A stretch of 64,000 nucleotides of DNA from Salmonirosea aquatica (GTDB taxonomy: Bacteria; Bacteroidota; Bacteroidia; Cytophagales; Spirosomataceae): positions 558,001-622,000 of the forward strand of contig NZ_WHLY01000002.1 in the NCBI RefSeq assembly GCF_009296315.1, written 5' to 3'. The notes below the pieces were generated by a model. It saw only the letters and a list, made by a program, of their open reading frames with translations, did no database searches and was not told the origin of the DNA. This document shows positions 34,471 through 43,186 of the stretch, piece by piece; the stretch's first letter is position 1, and the number at the start of each line of letters is the position of its first letter. The translations under genes and the position numbers were made by a program.

Positions 34471-35082
34471 TCAATAAAACGACTGCTTGTAATCCTCCAC
34501 CGAGGTACGGATTACCTCGTGGGCTTCTTCGCGGCCGTAAACATTCGCTATTTCGATGAGGGCCGTTTCGCCGGGCAGGTTTTTGTAGGTCAGGAAGTAA
34601 TGCTTCAGGCGCTCCACCACGTTGGCAGGTACCTCGTTGAGATCCTGATAGGAACCATAGACTTCGTCGCCTTTGAGGACGGCGATGATTTTGTCATCCG
34701 CTTCGCCCTTGTCGATCAGGCGGATGCCACCGATGGGACGCGCTTCGCAGATAATGTCGCCGTGCGAAATGATCTTCTCGCACAGTACACAGATATCCAG
34801 CGGGTCGCCATCGCCCTCGGTCACCTCACGGCCCGAGCGTTCCTGCGCCAATAGCGCAATTTGTTCGCCGCAGTAGGTTTTGGGAATGAACCCGTACAGA
34901 GCGGGGACAATGTTGGAATATTTCTGCGGGCGGTCGATCTTGAGGTACCCCGTCTGCTTATCGATTTCGTACTTAACGGTATCGGTAGGAACAATTTCTA
35001 TAAAGGCCGTCACGATTTCGGGCGATTTCTCACCGATCGGGATACCGTGCCACGGATGGGCCTTATGTACGTTTGCGTTCAT
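34471..35082 (-). CDS. ppa: Inorganic pyrophosphatase (family I)
   Basis: 203 residues. Active-site signature GDGDPLDICVL, with KYEIDKQTGYLKIDR and IPKTYCG upstream and GGIRLIDKGEADDKIIAV downstream, all metal- and phosphate-binding stretches of the family. It hydrolyses pyrophosphate in the cytoplasm. A good -7 promoter element lies 32 bases before the ATG. Confidence 0.95.
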   Translation of the reverse strand: MNANVHKAHPWHGIPIGEKSPEIVTAFIEIVPTDTVKYEIDKQTGYLKIDRPQKYSNIVPALYGFIPKTYCGEQIALLAQERSGREVTEGDGDPLDICVLCEKIISHGDIICEARPIGGIRLIDKGEADDKIIAVLKGDEVYGSYQDLNEVPANVVERLKHYFLTYKNLPGETALIEIANVYGREEAHEVIRTSVEDYKQSFY

Positions 35083-35113
35083 GGTTATGTCTTGGTTTAA
35101 TCAAATTACGGTG

Positions 35114-35121
35114 CAAAGATA
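35114..35121 (-). promoter_or_regulatory. -7 promoter element of ppa
   Basis: TATCTTTG on the minus strand, an exact TAnnTTTG match 32 bases from the ppa ATG. No TTG stands at the usual 17-23 bases upstream, so the -33 element is weak. Confidence 0.5.
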
Positions 35122-35195
35122 ATCTTTCCCAAGCCAATAACCCACGGAAATGTACAACTACGTATTTCCGATTTCTTCAAAATTCAGTTAAAAAA

Positions 35196-35227
35196 AAGCA
35201 GGAGCGACCTTCCGGCCGCTCCTGCTT
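35196..35227 (-). terminator. Terminator of the dodecin gene
   Basis: AAGCAGGAGCG (35196-35206) pairs with CGCTCCTGCTT (35217-35227). On the minus strand it is followed by seven T, a complete intrinsic terminator, about 30 bases after the dodecin stop. Confidence 0.8.
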
Positions 35228-35256
35228 CATCGTATATCGTTTGCAACTTTGGGGTG

Positions 35257-35454
35257 TTACTGCACTTCAAAACTGATTTTACAGTTGACCCGGTACTGGG
35301 CGATCTTACCGTCTTCTACAGTGGCGCTCGTTTCGTGAATATAGATCGATTTAATACCCCGTATGCTCTTGGATGCTTCATTGAGGGCGTTTTGGGCGGC
35401 GTCTTCCCAGCTTTTACTTGAACTGGCCATGATTTCAATTACCTTGATTACCAT
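35257..35454 (-). CDS. Dodecin family flavin-binding protein
   Basis: 65 residues, complete for the family: MVIKVIEIMASSSKSWEDAAQ, then ASKSIRGIKSIYIHE and the beta-rich end QYRVNCKISFEV. Dodecins form hollow dodecamers that store or buffer flavins. Bacterial dodecins normally keep a Trp in SWEDA for flavin stacking, present here. Single gene with its own terminator. Confidence 0.92.
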   Translation of the reverse strand: MVIKVIEIMASSSKSWEDAAQNALNEASKSIRGIKSIYIHETSATVEDGKIAQYRVNCKISFEVQ

Positions 35455-35601
35455 ACTTCTGTCGTAAATTTTTTGGTTGGATTACTAATTAATTTGCACA
35501 AAATAACCAAAATATTAGACAAAACCCAGCAATCAGGACTAAATCAGAGTACGCGGGATGTTCAAGGAGCGCTTTATCTCGCAACCGAACGCCAAGGTAC
35601 C

Positions 35602-36906
35602 TCAATCGTCCAGCGCCTGGTAAATCATGCGGATAAAGGTGGCCTCGCTGGTGTCGCCCGGAACGTTCACGGTTTGTTTCATGAGCACGGCCACGATTTT
35701 CTCCTGCGGATCGGCGAAGTAGTTGGTGTTGAAGTACCCGCCCCAGTTGAACTTACCTACGCTACCCAGCCCCCGGTCGTGGCCGATGGGATTGACCACA
35801 CTAAATCCCAGACTGTAATGCATCGGGCCGTTCTCGCCGCTGAACAGAGTACCCGTCTGATTCGAGACGGTGAGGAGTTCGGTATTCACGCGGCTGAGGT
35901 ACCTTTTGCCGTCATAAGCTCCACCGTTGACGAGCATTTGCAGGAAAATAGCGTAGTCGCGGGCCGTGGATGATAAGCCTCCGCCCCCGGAAAAATAGGT
36001 TTTGGCACCCGTGCGCGGAAAGTTGGTGTCGAAAAAGGCCCCGTCACTAGCCGTCCAGCGGCCATTTTGTAATTGGTGGACCGTCACCAGTCGGCCATAC
36101 TTGGCAGGGGGTAGATAAAAGTAGGTGTCATTCATGCCCAACGGCTCAAACAGGTGCGTATTTAAAAAGACATCAAACGGCATGCCCGACACCACCTCGA
36201 TGAAGTAGCCCAGCACATCCAGTCCTTCGGAGTAGGAGTACTTTTCGCCCGGATTGAAGTGCAGTGGCAGCTGGGCCAGTTTCGCAATATTTTCTTTGAG
36301 CCGGAGGGGCGTCGTTGTCCAGGCATCCACGATTCCTGCCTTGTAATACAGGGCCCGGAAACGCTCGTCGCCGTCGATTGCTCCGTAGCCCAGGCCTGAA
36401 GTGTGGGTCAGCAGGTGGCGAATGGTAATTTCGGATTTGGCCGGTTGTGTGGTGTAGGTACTGTCCGAAAAACGAAACGAGGTAAGTACCCTGGGATTTT
36501 TGAACTCGGGAATGTACTTCGAAATGGGATCGTCCAGGCTGAATTTACCCTCTTCGTACAGCATCATGACCGCCGTGGCCGTGATGGCTTTGGTCATGGA
36601 GGCGATACGGAAAATATCATCCTTTTGCATAGGCCGGTTGGAAGCTACGTCGGCCAGTCCGTACGCTTTGTGGTAGACGATTTGCCCGTTGCGAATCAGA
36701 ATCGCTACCAGACCGGGTAGCTTGTTTTCTGTCACGTAGCTTTTCATAACGCCATCGAGCCGATCCAGCCGCTCGACCGACATACCGGTAGTTTTGTAGT
36801 TTTTGACCTCAACCAGCTTCTGATTGGGAACCGAAGTAGTCAGTTTGGTTTGGGCCGCCAGCGGCAGTCCCAGGAGAAGCAAGAGGGAGAGTAATCGAAG
36901 TTTCAT
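35602..36906 (-). CDS. Exported serine hydrolase (class C beta-lactamase family)
   Basis: 434 residues from ATG 36906, decided by the signal peptide (MKLRLLSLLLLLGLPLAAQ). The nucleophile motif SMTK (SxxK) lies in FRIASMTKAITATAVMMLYEEGKFSLDDPISKYIPEF, and the YSN-like second motif is YSYSEGLDVLG. Family members are esterases, D-aminopeptidases or penicillin-binding proteins; substrate cannot be told. A close paralogue lies at 47239-48549 and a third, truncated 3' end at 46463. Confidence 0.85.
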   Translation of the reverse strand: MKLRLLSLLLLLGLPLAAQTKLTTSVPNQKLVEVKNYKTTGMSVERLDRLDGVMKSYVTENKLPGLVAILIRNGQIVYHKAYGLADVASNRPMQKDDIFRIASMTKAITATAVMMLYEEGKFSLDDPISKYIPEFKNPRVLTSFRFSDSTYTTQPAKSEITIRHLLTHTSGLGYGAIDGDERFRALYYKAGIVDAWTTTPLRLKENIAKLAQLPLHFNPGEKYSYSEGLDVLGYFIEVVSGMPFDVFLNTHLFEPLGMNDTYFYLPPAKYGRLVTVHQLQNGRWTASDGAFFDTNFPRTGAKTYFSGGGGLSSTARDYAIFLQMLVNGGAYDGKRYLSRVNTELLTVSNQTGTLFSGENGPMHYSLGFSVVNPIGHDRGLGSVGKFNWGGYFNTNYFADPQEKIVAVLMKQTVNVPGDTSEATFIRMIYQALDD

Positions 36907-36996
36907 AAAGGGGTTTTTCGGAATAAAGTACAAAAAAGGCGGCCTTTAACGACCCGGACTGGTATTTTTTACAAAAGCAGGGGTACTTTTACCTAC

Positions 36997-37725
36997 CTAA
37001 ACCCCAATGCACTGGCACTGCTGAGTATCGAGGTCAAAGAGCAGCACACCTTCATCACGCTCGTTCATTTGCGCCAGCAATGCCCCTTTGCTGTTCCAGA
37101 CGCCCGATTTCCCGCCGCCTTCTTCACCTTCGCACGGTCCCACGCAGTTGGCCATGAGTACCGTCATGCCGTAGTCTTTCGCAATAGATGACAAGCGTTC
37201 TTCGGCCTTCGGGATGCCGCGTGCCGTTTTGGCTACGCTGGCGAGGTATATTTCCGCCCCATTCTTGGAGGCTGCTTCGGCATGTGCGGGCACGGATAGC
37301 TCGTAGCAAATTGCAAGCGCGAGGGTACCTTTGCTGCCCAATGTACTCAGGGTACCCTGGCCGCTGACGAAGAATGCCTCTTCATCGGGATGAAGGTACC
37401 TCTTGGTGTACACCTGCCTCGGCTGGCCAAGTTGAAAAATGACCAGACTGATGGTGATGCCTAGCGGAGTTTTTAAAGGTACCCCTACCCCCAGCGTCAG
37501 CCGGTGGTAATTGCTCAGCGCCTGAAAATCATCCAGTCGGCCATCGTGCAGATCCATCGCTAGGGCGTGGGCCAGGGTAGGTTCATAGCCCGTCAGGGAC
37601 AGTTCGGGGAAGATGAGCGTGTCGGCTCCGTACGAGATTATCCGATCGATCAGTTTTTTGTGGGCCACGATGTTGCCGGGAATATCGCCGGGCATGGAGC
37701 GTATCTGGGCGATAGCGATTTTCAT
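36997..37725 (-). CDS. Carbon-nitrogen hydrolase (nitrilase superfamily)
   Basis: 242 residues. The Glu-Lys-Cys triad is visible: LIFPELSLTGYEP, YTKRYLHPDEE and LALAICYELSVPAH. Members hydrolyse amides such as omega-amides, carbamoyl compounds or deaminated glutathione; the specificity is not evident. Cytoplasmic, 34 bases downstream of the VOC gene on the same strand, probably co-transcribed. Confidence 0.88.
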   Translation of the reverse strand: MKIAIAQIRSMPGDIPGNIVAHKKLIDRIISYGADTLIFPELSLTGYEPTLAHALAMDLHDGRLDDFQALSNYHRLTLGVGVPLKTPLGITISLVIFQLGQPRQVYTKRYLHPDEEAFFVSGQGTLSTLGSKGTLALAICYELSVPAHAEAASKNGAEIYLASVAKTARGIPKAEERLSSIAKDYGMTVLMANCVGPCEGEEGGGKSGVWNSKGALLAQMNERDEGVLLFDLDTQQCQCIGV

Positions 37726-37759
37726 TTACAGAATGATTGGCTTTGTGTACGGCACCAGT

Positions 37760-38116
37760 CTATTCATAATACCCAACTTCAATCATCAGGCTGTCAAATG
37801 TAAAGTAGAAGCCGAAGCTATCCCGGATTTTTCCTGGTGCCTTTCCTACTGAAACCCCACCACTTAGCAGCTTTTCATAGGTTTCTGTCACTGCGTCTGC
37901 GCTGTCCAGCAAAAAGCCAATATGAAAGGCCGCCGGGTACTCCGCCTGCCCATTTTTGTTGGCCATAATCACCAGCGAGAAGTCGTCAGTGCCTTCCAGA
38001 ACAGCAATGACATTATCTCCCTTTACCTCGGTGCATTTAAAGTCGAAATAGGTCTCAAAAAGGGTAATGGCCTCGGCCACATTCGAGACCACTAAATTGA
38101 TATGATTCAGTTTCAT
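37760..38116 (-). CDS. VOC-superfamily (glyoxalase-like) protein
   Basis: 118 residues with the two beta-alpha-beta-beta-beta units of the family: MKLNHINLVVSNVAEAITLFETYFDFKC and PAAFHIGFLLDSADAVTETYEKLLSGGV, ending SFGFYFTFDSLMIEVGYYE. Metal-ligand positions (His5, a Glu near the end) are plausible. The activity is unknown; members range from glyoxalase to antibiotic-binding proteins. Confidence 0.85.
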   Translation of the reverse strand: MKLNHINLVVSNVAEAITLFETYFDFKCTEVKGDNVIAVLEGTDDFSLVIMANKNGQAEYPAAFHIGFLLDSADAVTETYEKLLSGGVSVGKAPGKIRDSFGFYFTFDSLMIEVGYYE

Positions 38117-38242
38117 TATCCGTCGTTTGTATACTTTTTGGCTTTAATTCATAGGTCCGCAATTAGTTTGTCTAGGGTACCCTGACTTCCCTACCGTCAT
38201 CCTTTTGGATTTTAGATCTGTCCAAACGGAATGTATAGCGCC

Positions 38243-39112
38243 TCAGGTACCCATAATCCATGAAAGAATGGCTGGTCCCCAATAAATTTTAGTGAAATAA
38301 TAGGTACCTACCACCAAAAAAGTGATCATGAGCAGCAGTACCAGGGCAGAAAGCACATTCAGCACGGCCGATGTTTTGTACCTAAGCGATCGGATAAAAA
38401 CCTCAGCGACCAGCAAATTGGGAATATAGAAGAAAAAGGCCATCACCCGGTCGAACGGCCCCTGAAAATTATCCAAATGTCCGGCGCCATCGGCCAGCAT
38501 GATCCAAAAACCGTAATCCATGCGGTAGAGCCACGAACCAATGGCCAGGGCGTACAGGCGTAAGGCCCAGGCGCGGTGCTTTTCGATGCGGCGGGCTCGG
38601 GCGTGCCGGAAGGTTTGTATGCCCGCGATGAACATCAGTATACCGTACAGAGAAAAACCGATGCTCATCACCGTGCCTCCGATGGTACCTTTGACCAGAA
38701 TAAAGACCAGCCCTCCGATAGCCGCCAGCAGCGCGGCGGATACATAGACGCGCCCCACCCAGCGGTGAAAGCGGGAATACCGGACCCGGATGGCTTCAAT
38801 CAGTTGAATACTGCCGAGCATCAGGATAATGCCCCCCATGGCAAAATGCAGGCCGATGCCCAGGGTGGCATAGACAGATTCTTTTTGATACAATCCCGGC
38901 AAAATATTATTCCATTTTTCCAGATTGCCGCCAAACAGCGCCGCTGCATAAAAGGCCAGGATGTACAGCCCAAACAAGCCCGCGCTGACCCATACCGTAA
39001 CTACCAGCACCACACCACACCAGCGCACCAACCGGGCCGTCGTTTTGGCTGGCTTTTGCGCGGGTACCTCCCGGATGAGTGAATTAGGATCGGCCGTTGT
39101 CATACGAGACAT
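38243..39112 (-). CDS. DUF2306-family membrane protein
   Basis: 289 residues, about seven membrane spans. Family landmarks: LGIGLHFAMGGIILMLGSIQLIEAIRVRYSRFHRWVGRVYV with conserved histidines, GTVMSIGFSLYGILMFIAGIQTFRHARARRIEKHRAWALRLYAL. Function unknown; the conserved His residues hint at haem or metal binding. The start overlaps the PaiB-like gene by up to 29 bases; an ATG at 39103 would reduce this to 20. Confidence 0.8.
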   Translation of the reverse strand: MSRMTTADPNSLIREVPAQKPAKTTARLVRWCGVVLVVTVWVSAGLFGLYILAFYAAALFGGNLEKWNNILPGLYQKESVYATLGIGLHFAMGGIILMLGSIQLIEAIRVRYSRFHRWVGRVYVSAALLAAIGGLVFILVKGTIGGTVMSIGFSLYGILMFIAGIQTFRHARARRIEKHRAWALRLYALAIGSWLYRMDYGFWIMLADGAGHLDNFQGPFDRVMAFFFYIPNLLVAEVFIRSLRYKTSAVLNVLSALVLLLMITFLVVGTYYFTKIYWGPAILSWIMGT

Positions 39113-39725
39113 TAGGTTTTGAAAGGTCCATCATATAGTCCGCAATCGATTTTTCATTCGTATCCTGACTCTGCGCGAGCGATTCAATTATTTTCTGCTT
39201 TTCGCTGTCCGTCCGGTTCTGGCTCAATTTCTTCTTGGCTTGAATATCCGTGATCGTCATCTCAAAAGCAACAATTCCTTTGGTCATTTTCACTTTGTAT
39301 GCTTCGGGAAAGCCGTTCCATAGCCCGCAGTATTCAGACTCGTAATTTTCAATGGTTTTTTCAAGAATCCCAAGGGTCTGCTCGTACCCTTCCATCAATT
39401 CTACTTTCCCATAGGCGTGCACCGCTACGTAATTCCAAGTCGGCACGTTGAGTTCTTTGTCGTAGTTTTTGGTGGAAATATAGGCGTGTGGCTCGCTGAA
39501 AATCGCCAGAACGGTTTGGTTCTCAAGGTACCTCCAGTGTGCATTGGCTCTGGCCAAATGGGAAAGCAACACGATGGTGTCGTTTCTGAGCTCGATTACA
39601 AAGGGTAGGTGCGTCGCCGTAGGGGTACCTTCCTTCGTCGAGATGAGGGTGGCAAAACTAAAACGCCGCATGAAATCTACGATTTCGTTGCGGTCGTTCA
39701 TTTGGTTGGTCGAGGGGATGTACAT
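39084..39725 (-). CDS. PaiB-family FMN-binding protein
   Basis: 213 residues. Starts MYIPSTNQMNDRNEIVDFM; RFSFATLISTKEGTPTATHLPFVIE and LLSHLARANAHWRYL are the flavin-binding split-barrel core, and VPTWNYVAVHAYGKVELM is the signature of the PaiB family (FMN-binding negative transcriptional regulators). The biochemical activity is unproven for most members. It overlaps the DUF2306 gene, so the two are expressed together. Confidence 0.9.
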   Translation of the reverse strand: MYIPSTNQMNDRNEIVDFMRRFSFATLISTKEGTPTATHLPFVIELRNDTIVLLSHLARANAHWRYLENQTVLAIFSEPHAYISTKNYDKELNVPTWNYVAVHAYGKVELMEGYEQTLGILEKTIENYESEYCGLWNGFPEAYKVKMTKGIVAFEMTITDIQAKKKLSQNRTDSEKQKIIESLAQSQDTNEKSIADYMMDLSKPNVSYDNGRS

Positions 39726-39747
39726 TACTTTTCCGCGTTAGCAGGTT

Positions 39748-40377
39748 TTACCCAATGAGCTTGCGTATCCCTTCCTCCGATTCCTGCTTGCCGTAGAGTT
39801 TTTCGTCGGGCTGGGAGATTTTAGTTTGGGACAAATCGCCGAGGTACACGCCCACAAAACCGATGCTGGCCAGAATCGCCTCCAGTACTTCTTTGGCTTT
39901 CTGATCCGCAGCCCCGAAGGGAACGGCCAAAGGTACCCCTTCACTGAACGCCCGGTCGGCCAGCGTTTTGGCGGGAATGCTGTTGAAGGCCTTGGCTACG
40001 TGCGCGCCCGGAAAGTAGCTGGCCGTCCATTCGCTTTCGAGCAGCCCTTTTTCCTCCATTTCCTCACCGGGCTCCTGACCGTCGCGGCCGGGGTAGTAGT
40101 TGTTAGCATCGATCAGTACCTTGCCCGCCGGGTCAGCCACTTGTTTGGCAACCTCCGGCGTTTTGCCAAAGGGGTACGCCAGCAAAAGTACCTCGCCAAA
40201 CTGGGCCGCCTCTTCTACAGTACCTACCTGCGCGTTGGGGCCGGCCTGCTCGGCCAGCGGTTGTAGTTCCTGCGGATTGCGGGAGCTAAACATCACCGCA
40301 TGTCCGGCATTGGCAAAATGTTTTCCGAGGCCACCCCCGATGTTGCCCGATCCGATAATTCCTATTTTGTATGTCAT
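39748..40377 (-). CDS. NADP-dependent F420-type oxidoreductase
   Basis: 209 residues. N-terminal Rossmann motif IGIIGSGNIGGGLGKHFANAGHAVMFSSRNP with the Ser/Arg pair that favours NADP, followed by ADPAGKVLIDANNYY and HVAKAFNSIPAKTL, as in the NPD/F420-dependent NADP oxidoreductase family. Bacteroidota are not known to make F420, so the partner is probably another hydride donor. It lies 22 bases upstream of the PaiB-like gene on the same strand. Confidence 0.85.
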   Translation of the reverse strand: MTYKIGIIGSGNIGGGLGKHFANAGHAVMFSSRNPQELQPLAEQAGPNAQVGTVEEAAQFGEVLLLAYPFGKTPEVAKQVADPAGKVLIDANNYYPGRDGQEPGEEMEEKGLLESEWTASYFPGAHVAKAFNSIPAKTLADRAFSEGVPLAVPFGAADQKAKEVLEAILASIGFVGVYLGDLSQTKISQPDEKLYGKQESEEGIRKLIG

Positions 40378-40516
40378 TTTGGGTCTAACTGTTTTTACGT
40401 GATCAATGTACCCTATAAAGGTAGGATATTTCCGGCTTACGAGTTTCGGATCGACTTGGGTATGTACGCTGCCAACTGATTCTTCGCCAACACCTTGTTA
40501 TCGTCCGTTTTATTGC

Positions 40517-41194
40517 TCAAAGTTCTGCTCCTTTGAACCATTTTTGTTGTAGCTCCTCCAATAATCCATTGCTGCTAAATTTGTCCATACAAACATCCAG
40601 TTTTTTCTTTAAGTCAAGATTATTTTTATTCAACATGATCGCATACTGGGCAGATGTATCGGGAAGCAAGCTACTGATGGAAAGTTCTGGATTATCTTGT
40701 GTGAGGCCGAACGCTATGGGCGAATCATCAAGTAAGGCATCGATTTCCTTTTTTCTCAATTGGCTGTATAATTCTTCGTTGCTATCCGAATATTCTAACT
40801 TTATATCAGAAAATTTTTCTTTTAGGTACTTCTCCGCTTCGGTACTGATCCTTACACCAATCCGTTTTCCGGTCAAATCATCCAGGCTTAATCTATTGCT
40901 TTGATAACACACCACACCGAGGTGAAAATCCAGGTAAGGTCGGCTAAATAAAAATTCCTTTTCGCGTTCGGATGTTTTGGTCGCAGCGGAGCAAATCACA
41001 TCAATTTTTTTATCTTGTAAATCTCTTATTATATCTTTCCAAAAGGAAACTGAGTATTCTAATTCAAGGTTTAATTCAGCCGCTATTTGGTTCATCAGGT
41101 CTACTTCAAACCCTTCAAAATTACCTTTTGAAAAATCAGTATGCAGTGGAACAGGCGCGGCAAAGTCTAATCCTATTTTTAACTTCTCATTCAT
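40517..41194 (-). CDS. Solute-binding-protein domain (family 3) without export signal
   Basis: 225 residues from ATG 41194 (a TTG at 41209 would add five). SBP_bac_3 landmarks: GNFEGFEVDLMNQIAAELN, DVICSAATKTSEREKEFLFSRPYL, LTGKRIGVRISTEAEKYLKEKF and DALLDDSPIAFGL, the usual amino-acid-binding fold. There is no signal peptide or lipobox, and no transporter genes adjoin it, so the protein would stay in the cytoplasm. It is either an amino-acid sensor or an enzyme of the cyclohexadienyl-dehydratase kind. The gene is more AT-rich than its neighbours. Confidence 0.75.
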   Translation of the reverse strand: MNEKLKIGLDFAAPVPLHTDFSKGNFEGFEVDLMNQIAAELNLELEYSVSFWKDIIRDLQDKKIDVICSAATKTSEREKEFLFSRPYLDFHLGVVCYQSNRLSLDDLTGKRIGVRISTEAEKYLKEKFSDIKLEYSDSNEELYSQLRKKEIDALLDDSPIAFGLTQDNPELSISSLLPDTSAQYAIMLNKNNLDLKKKLDVCMDKFSSNGLLEELQQKWFKGAEL

Positions 41195-41205
41195 TTTATT
41201 CCGAT

Positions 41206-41505
41206 TCAATAAAAGGTCTCATAATGTTTCACTTCCTCTTCAAACTCCAATAGGTACCTTTTATCTTCGTCATAGTATTTTGCTTTCTCAAACGCTTCAC
41301 CGGCAAACGCCTTGATGCTGTGGATCGTATCCCATTCAGTGATGGTATAAAAATGACAAATGTCGCCTTCTATTCTCCGGAGTATTTTGGCCGAAACAAT
41401 GCCCGGAGTTTCGGCGTATTCTTTCAGTCCGGTCTCCCGGATGTATTGCAGGTAAGCGTCGGCGTCCTGCGCTTTCGTTCTTCCATGCCAAATTCTTGTT
41501 ATCAT
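41206..41505 (-). CDS. ABM-like dimeric alpha-beta barrel protein
   Basis: 99 residues: MITRIWHGRTKAQDADAYLQYI, TPGIVSAKILRRIEGDICHFYTITEWDTIHSIKAFAG, matching antibiotic-biosynthesis-monooxygenase-like small barrels. These bind haem or act as cofactor-free oxygenases; the role here is unknown. It ends right at the start of the SBP-like gene. Confidence 0.8.
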   Translation of the reverse strand: MITRIWHGRTKAQDADAYLQYIRETGLKEYAETPGIVSAKILRRIEGDICHFYTITEWDTIHSIKAFAGEAFEKAKYYDEDKRYLLEFEEEVKHYETFY

Positions 41506-41555
41506 GTCGGGTGAAGTTATGTGGATGCGGAATAAAAATCAATATACTCCCAATA

Positions 41556-43169
41556 TCAGCTACTCCTGATCGTAACAATCACCCGCTGGTACCGGGTGAG
41601 CGCGGGGGTACCTTGATCGGTTGCTTCAATAATCAAATGGATGGTTTGACCGCCGATGGCATCTTTCGGAATTTGAATTTCGGTTTGCAGCGACTCAGGA
41701 TTTAGAATACTGACCTGTCCCGGATAGGTACCTACCCGGAACTGCCACCACTTCACGGAAACCGCATTCCCATCCGGGTCCGATACCACGCCGTTCAACC
41801 GTATTTTGTCTCCCGCCACCGCCATGATATGCAGGGGACCCGCAATTTTTACAACGGGTTCATGATTGGCTTTGGCATAGGTACCCGTGACCGACCACGC
41901 AAGCCGGGCCGCAAAGTCGCGCTGAGCCTGGGGAAAGAAATTGGGGTACGTTTCAGTCGCGTTTTTATTGGCCTGGTTCAGGGTACTGAGGGCATTGGCC
42001 ATTGCCGCGGCGCTTGTATCAGGAGCCGATGAACCGGAGGCCGGCATTGAAAAATTGAAAATAGCCTGATTGCCCGTATCACGACCACCCCACCCGCCGT
42101 AAAATCCGGCTTCGTAGGCACGCAGGCCATTGCCCAGCATATTCATGAACGTGTGGTTATCCCCCTCGCCCAGCCACGACCCTTTGGGTTGCACCGGCAT
42201 CCACACTTTGTAGCCCATCCGTTTTAATTCTTCATTGCTGAAACCATCCAAGCCAAAATAATCCAATTTATCTCCCGGAACCATCTGTTTCCCGTCGCCC
42301 CACACCCGGTACAGGGTACCCAACGGTCCCCGGCTGGAAACATTTTCCTGCATCCAGGCCGGCGTCAAATACGAAGCATTGTCCTGACTGGCCCGCAGCT
42401 GCGCGCCGTAGCCATAGTTGGGTCCAAGCCGGAATTGCCGGTATTCGATGGCCGGCCAATTGAGTTGGATGTAGGTAGCATAGGTATCGTCCTGATCTCC
42501 AGAGGGTAGCAAGACCACTTTCCGGGCTATTTTCGATTGCATATTCTCCCATTCGGTGGTGTATTGATACTGCTCCTGAATGGATTTGAGCGCCCGGGCG
42601 ATGGTACTTTGTCCGCCCCAGGCCGTAATAAAAAGCTGACCTGGCTTATCATCCAGAATTAGCGATTTAATAAGTTCCGAGCCCGGTGAATCTTGTGAGA
42701 TATCTCCGTCAAATTCAATGTTGCCGTACCTGATTTTGGATTTCAATACAGCCGGAGCGGGGTACCCTGGGTTGTGGATTTTAAGATTGGGATACACCTT
42801 TTCGTAGGCTTCAACGGCCTCATGAATGAAACGTTCTTTGTCGGCCCATCGCCACGAAGGACACGGACAGGTGTCCAGGCCAAAACGCGTGTATTCCCGC
42901 CCCGGCACAAACCACTTTTTACCCTTTCCATTACCTTTCCAGTGGAACATACTACTGGCGTACACCAGCCCTTCAATCTCCAAATCGCTGCTGTATAGCA
43001 GCAACCGGATGAGAGAGTTGTTATCGTCGAGTTCCGGGTCGGCCGTGACCACAATCCTGGGTTTTAGCTGTTTTTCAACGTTCTGTGCGGTGGCAGGATT
43101 TGAAAGTAGACACAAAGCTGTGAAAGCTATCGTAGAAATGCACAGGAAATATTTTGGAATCGGGTTCAT
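41556..43169 (-). CDS. DUF1593 nucleoside-hydrolase-like exported protein
   Basis: 537 residues from ATG 43169 (signal peptide: MNPIPKYFLCISTIAFTALC). The DUF1593 domain begins KPRIVVTADPELDDNNSLIRLLLYS, with the Asp cluster typical of nucleoside-hydrolase folds, and continues FITAWGGQSTIARAL. The C-terminal 100 residues (VVKIAGPLHIMAVAGDKIRLNGVVSDPDGNAVSVKWWQF) are an Ig-like cadherin-type domain often fused to this family. Proposed to act on glycosides in the periplasm. Co-transcribed with the hydrolase upstream (17-base gap). Confidence 0.88.
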   Translation of the reverse strand: MNPIPKYFLCISTIAFTALCLLSNPATAQNVEKQLKPRIVVTADPELDDNNSLIRLLLYSSDLEIEGLVYASSMFHWKGNGKGKKWFVPGREYTRFGLDTCPCPSWRWADKERFIHEAVEAYEKVYPNLKIHNPGYPAPAVLKSKIRYGNIEFDGDISQDSPGSELIKSLILDDKPGQLFITAWGGQSTIARALKSIQEQYQYTTEWENMQSKIARKVVLLPSGDQDDTYATYIQLNWPAIEYRQFRLGPNYGYGAQLRASQDNASYLTPAWMQENVSSRGPLGTLYRVWGDGKQMVPGDKLDYFGLDGFSNEELKRMGYKVWMPVQPKGSWLGEGDNHTFMNMLGNGLRAYEAGFYGGWGGRDTGNQAIFNFSMPASGSSAPDTSAAAMANALSTLNQANKNATETYPNFFPQAQRDFAARLAWSVTGTYAKANHEPVVKIAGPLHIMAVAGDKIRLNGVVSDPDGNAVSVKWWQFRVGTYPGQVSILNPESLQTEIQIPKDAIGGQTIHLIIEATDQGTPALTRYQRVIVTIRSS

Positions 43170-43186
43170 CTTTTGTGGGGTGTTTT

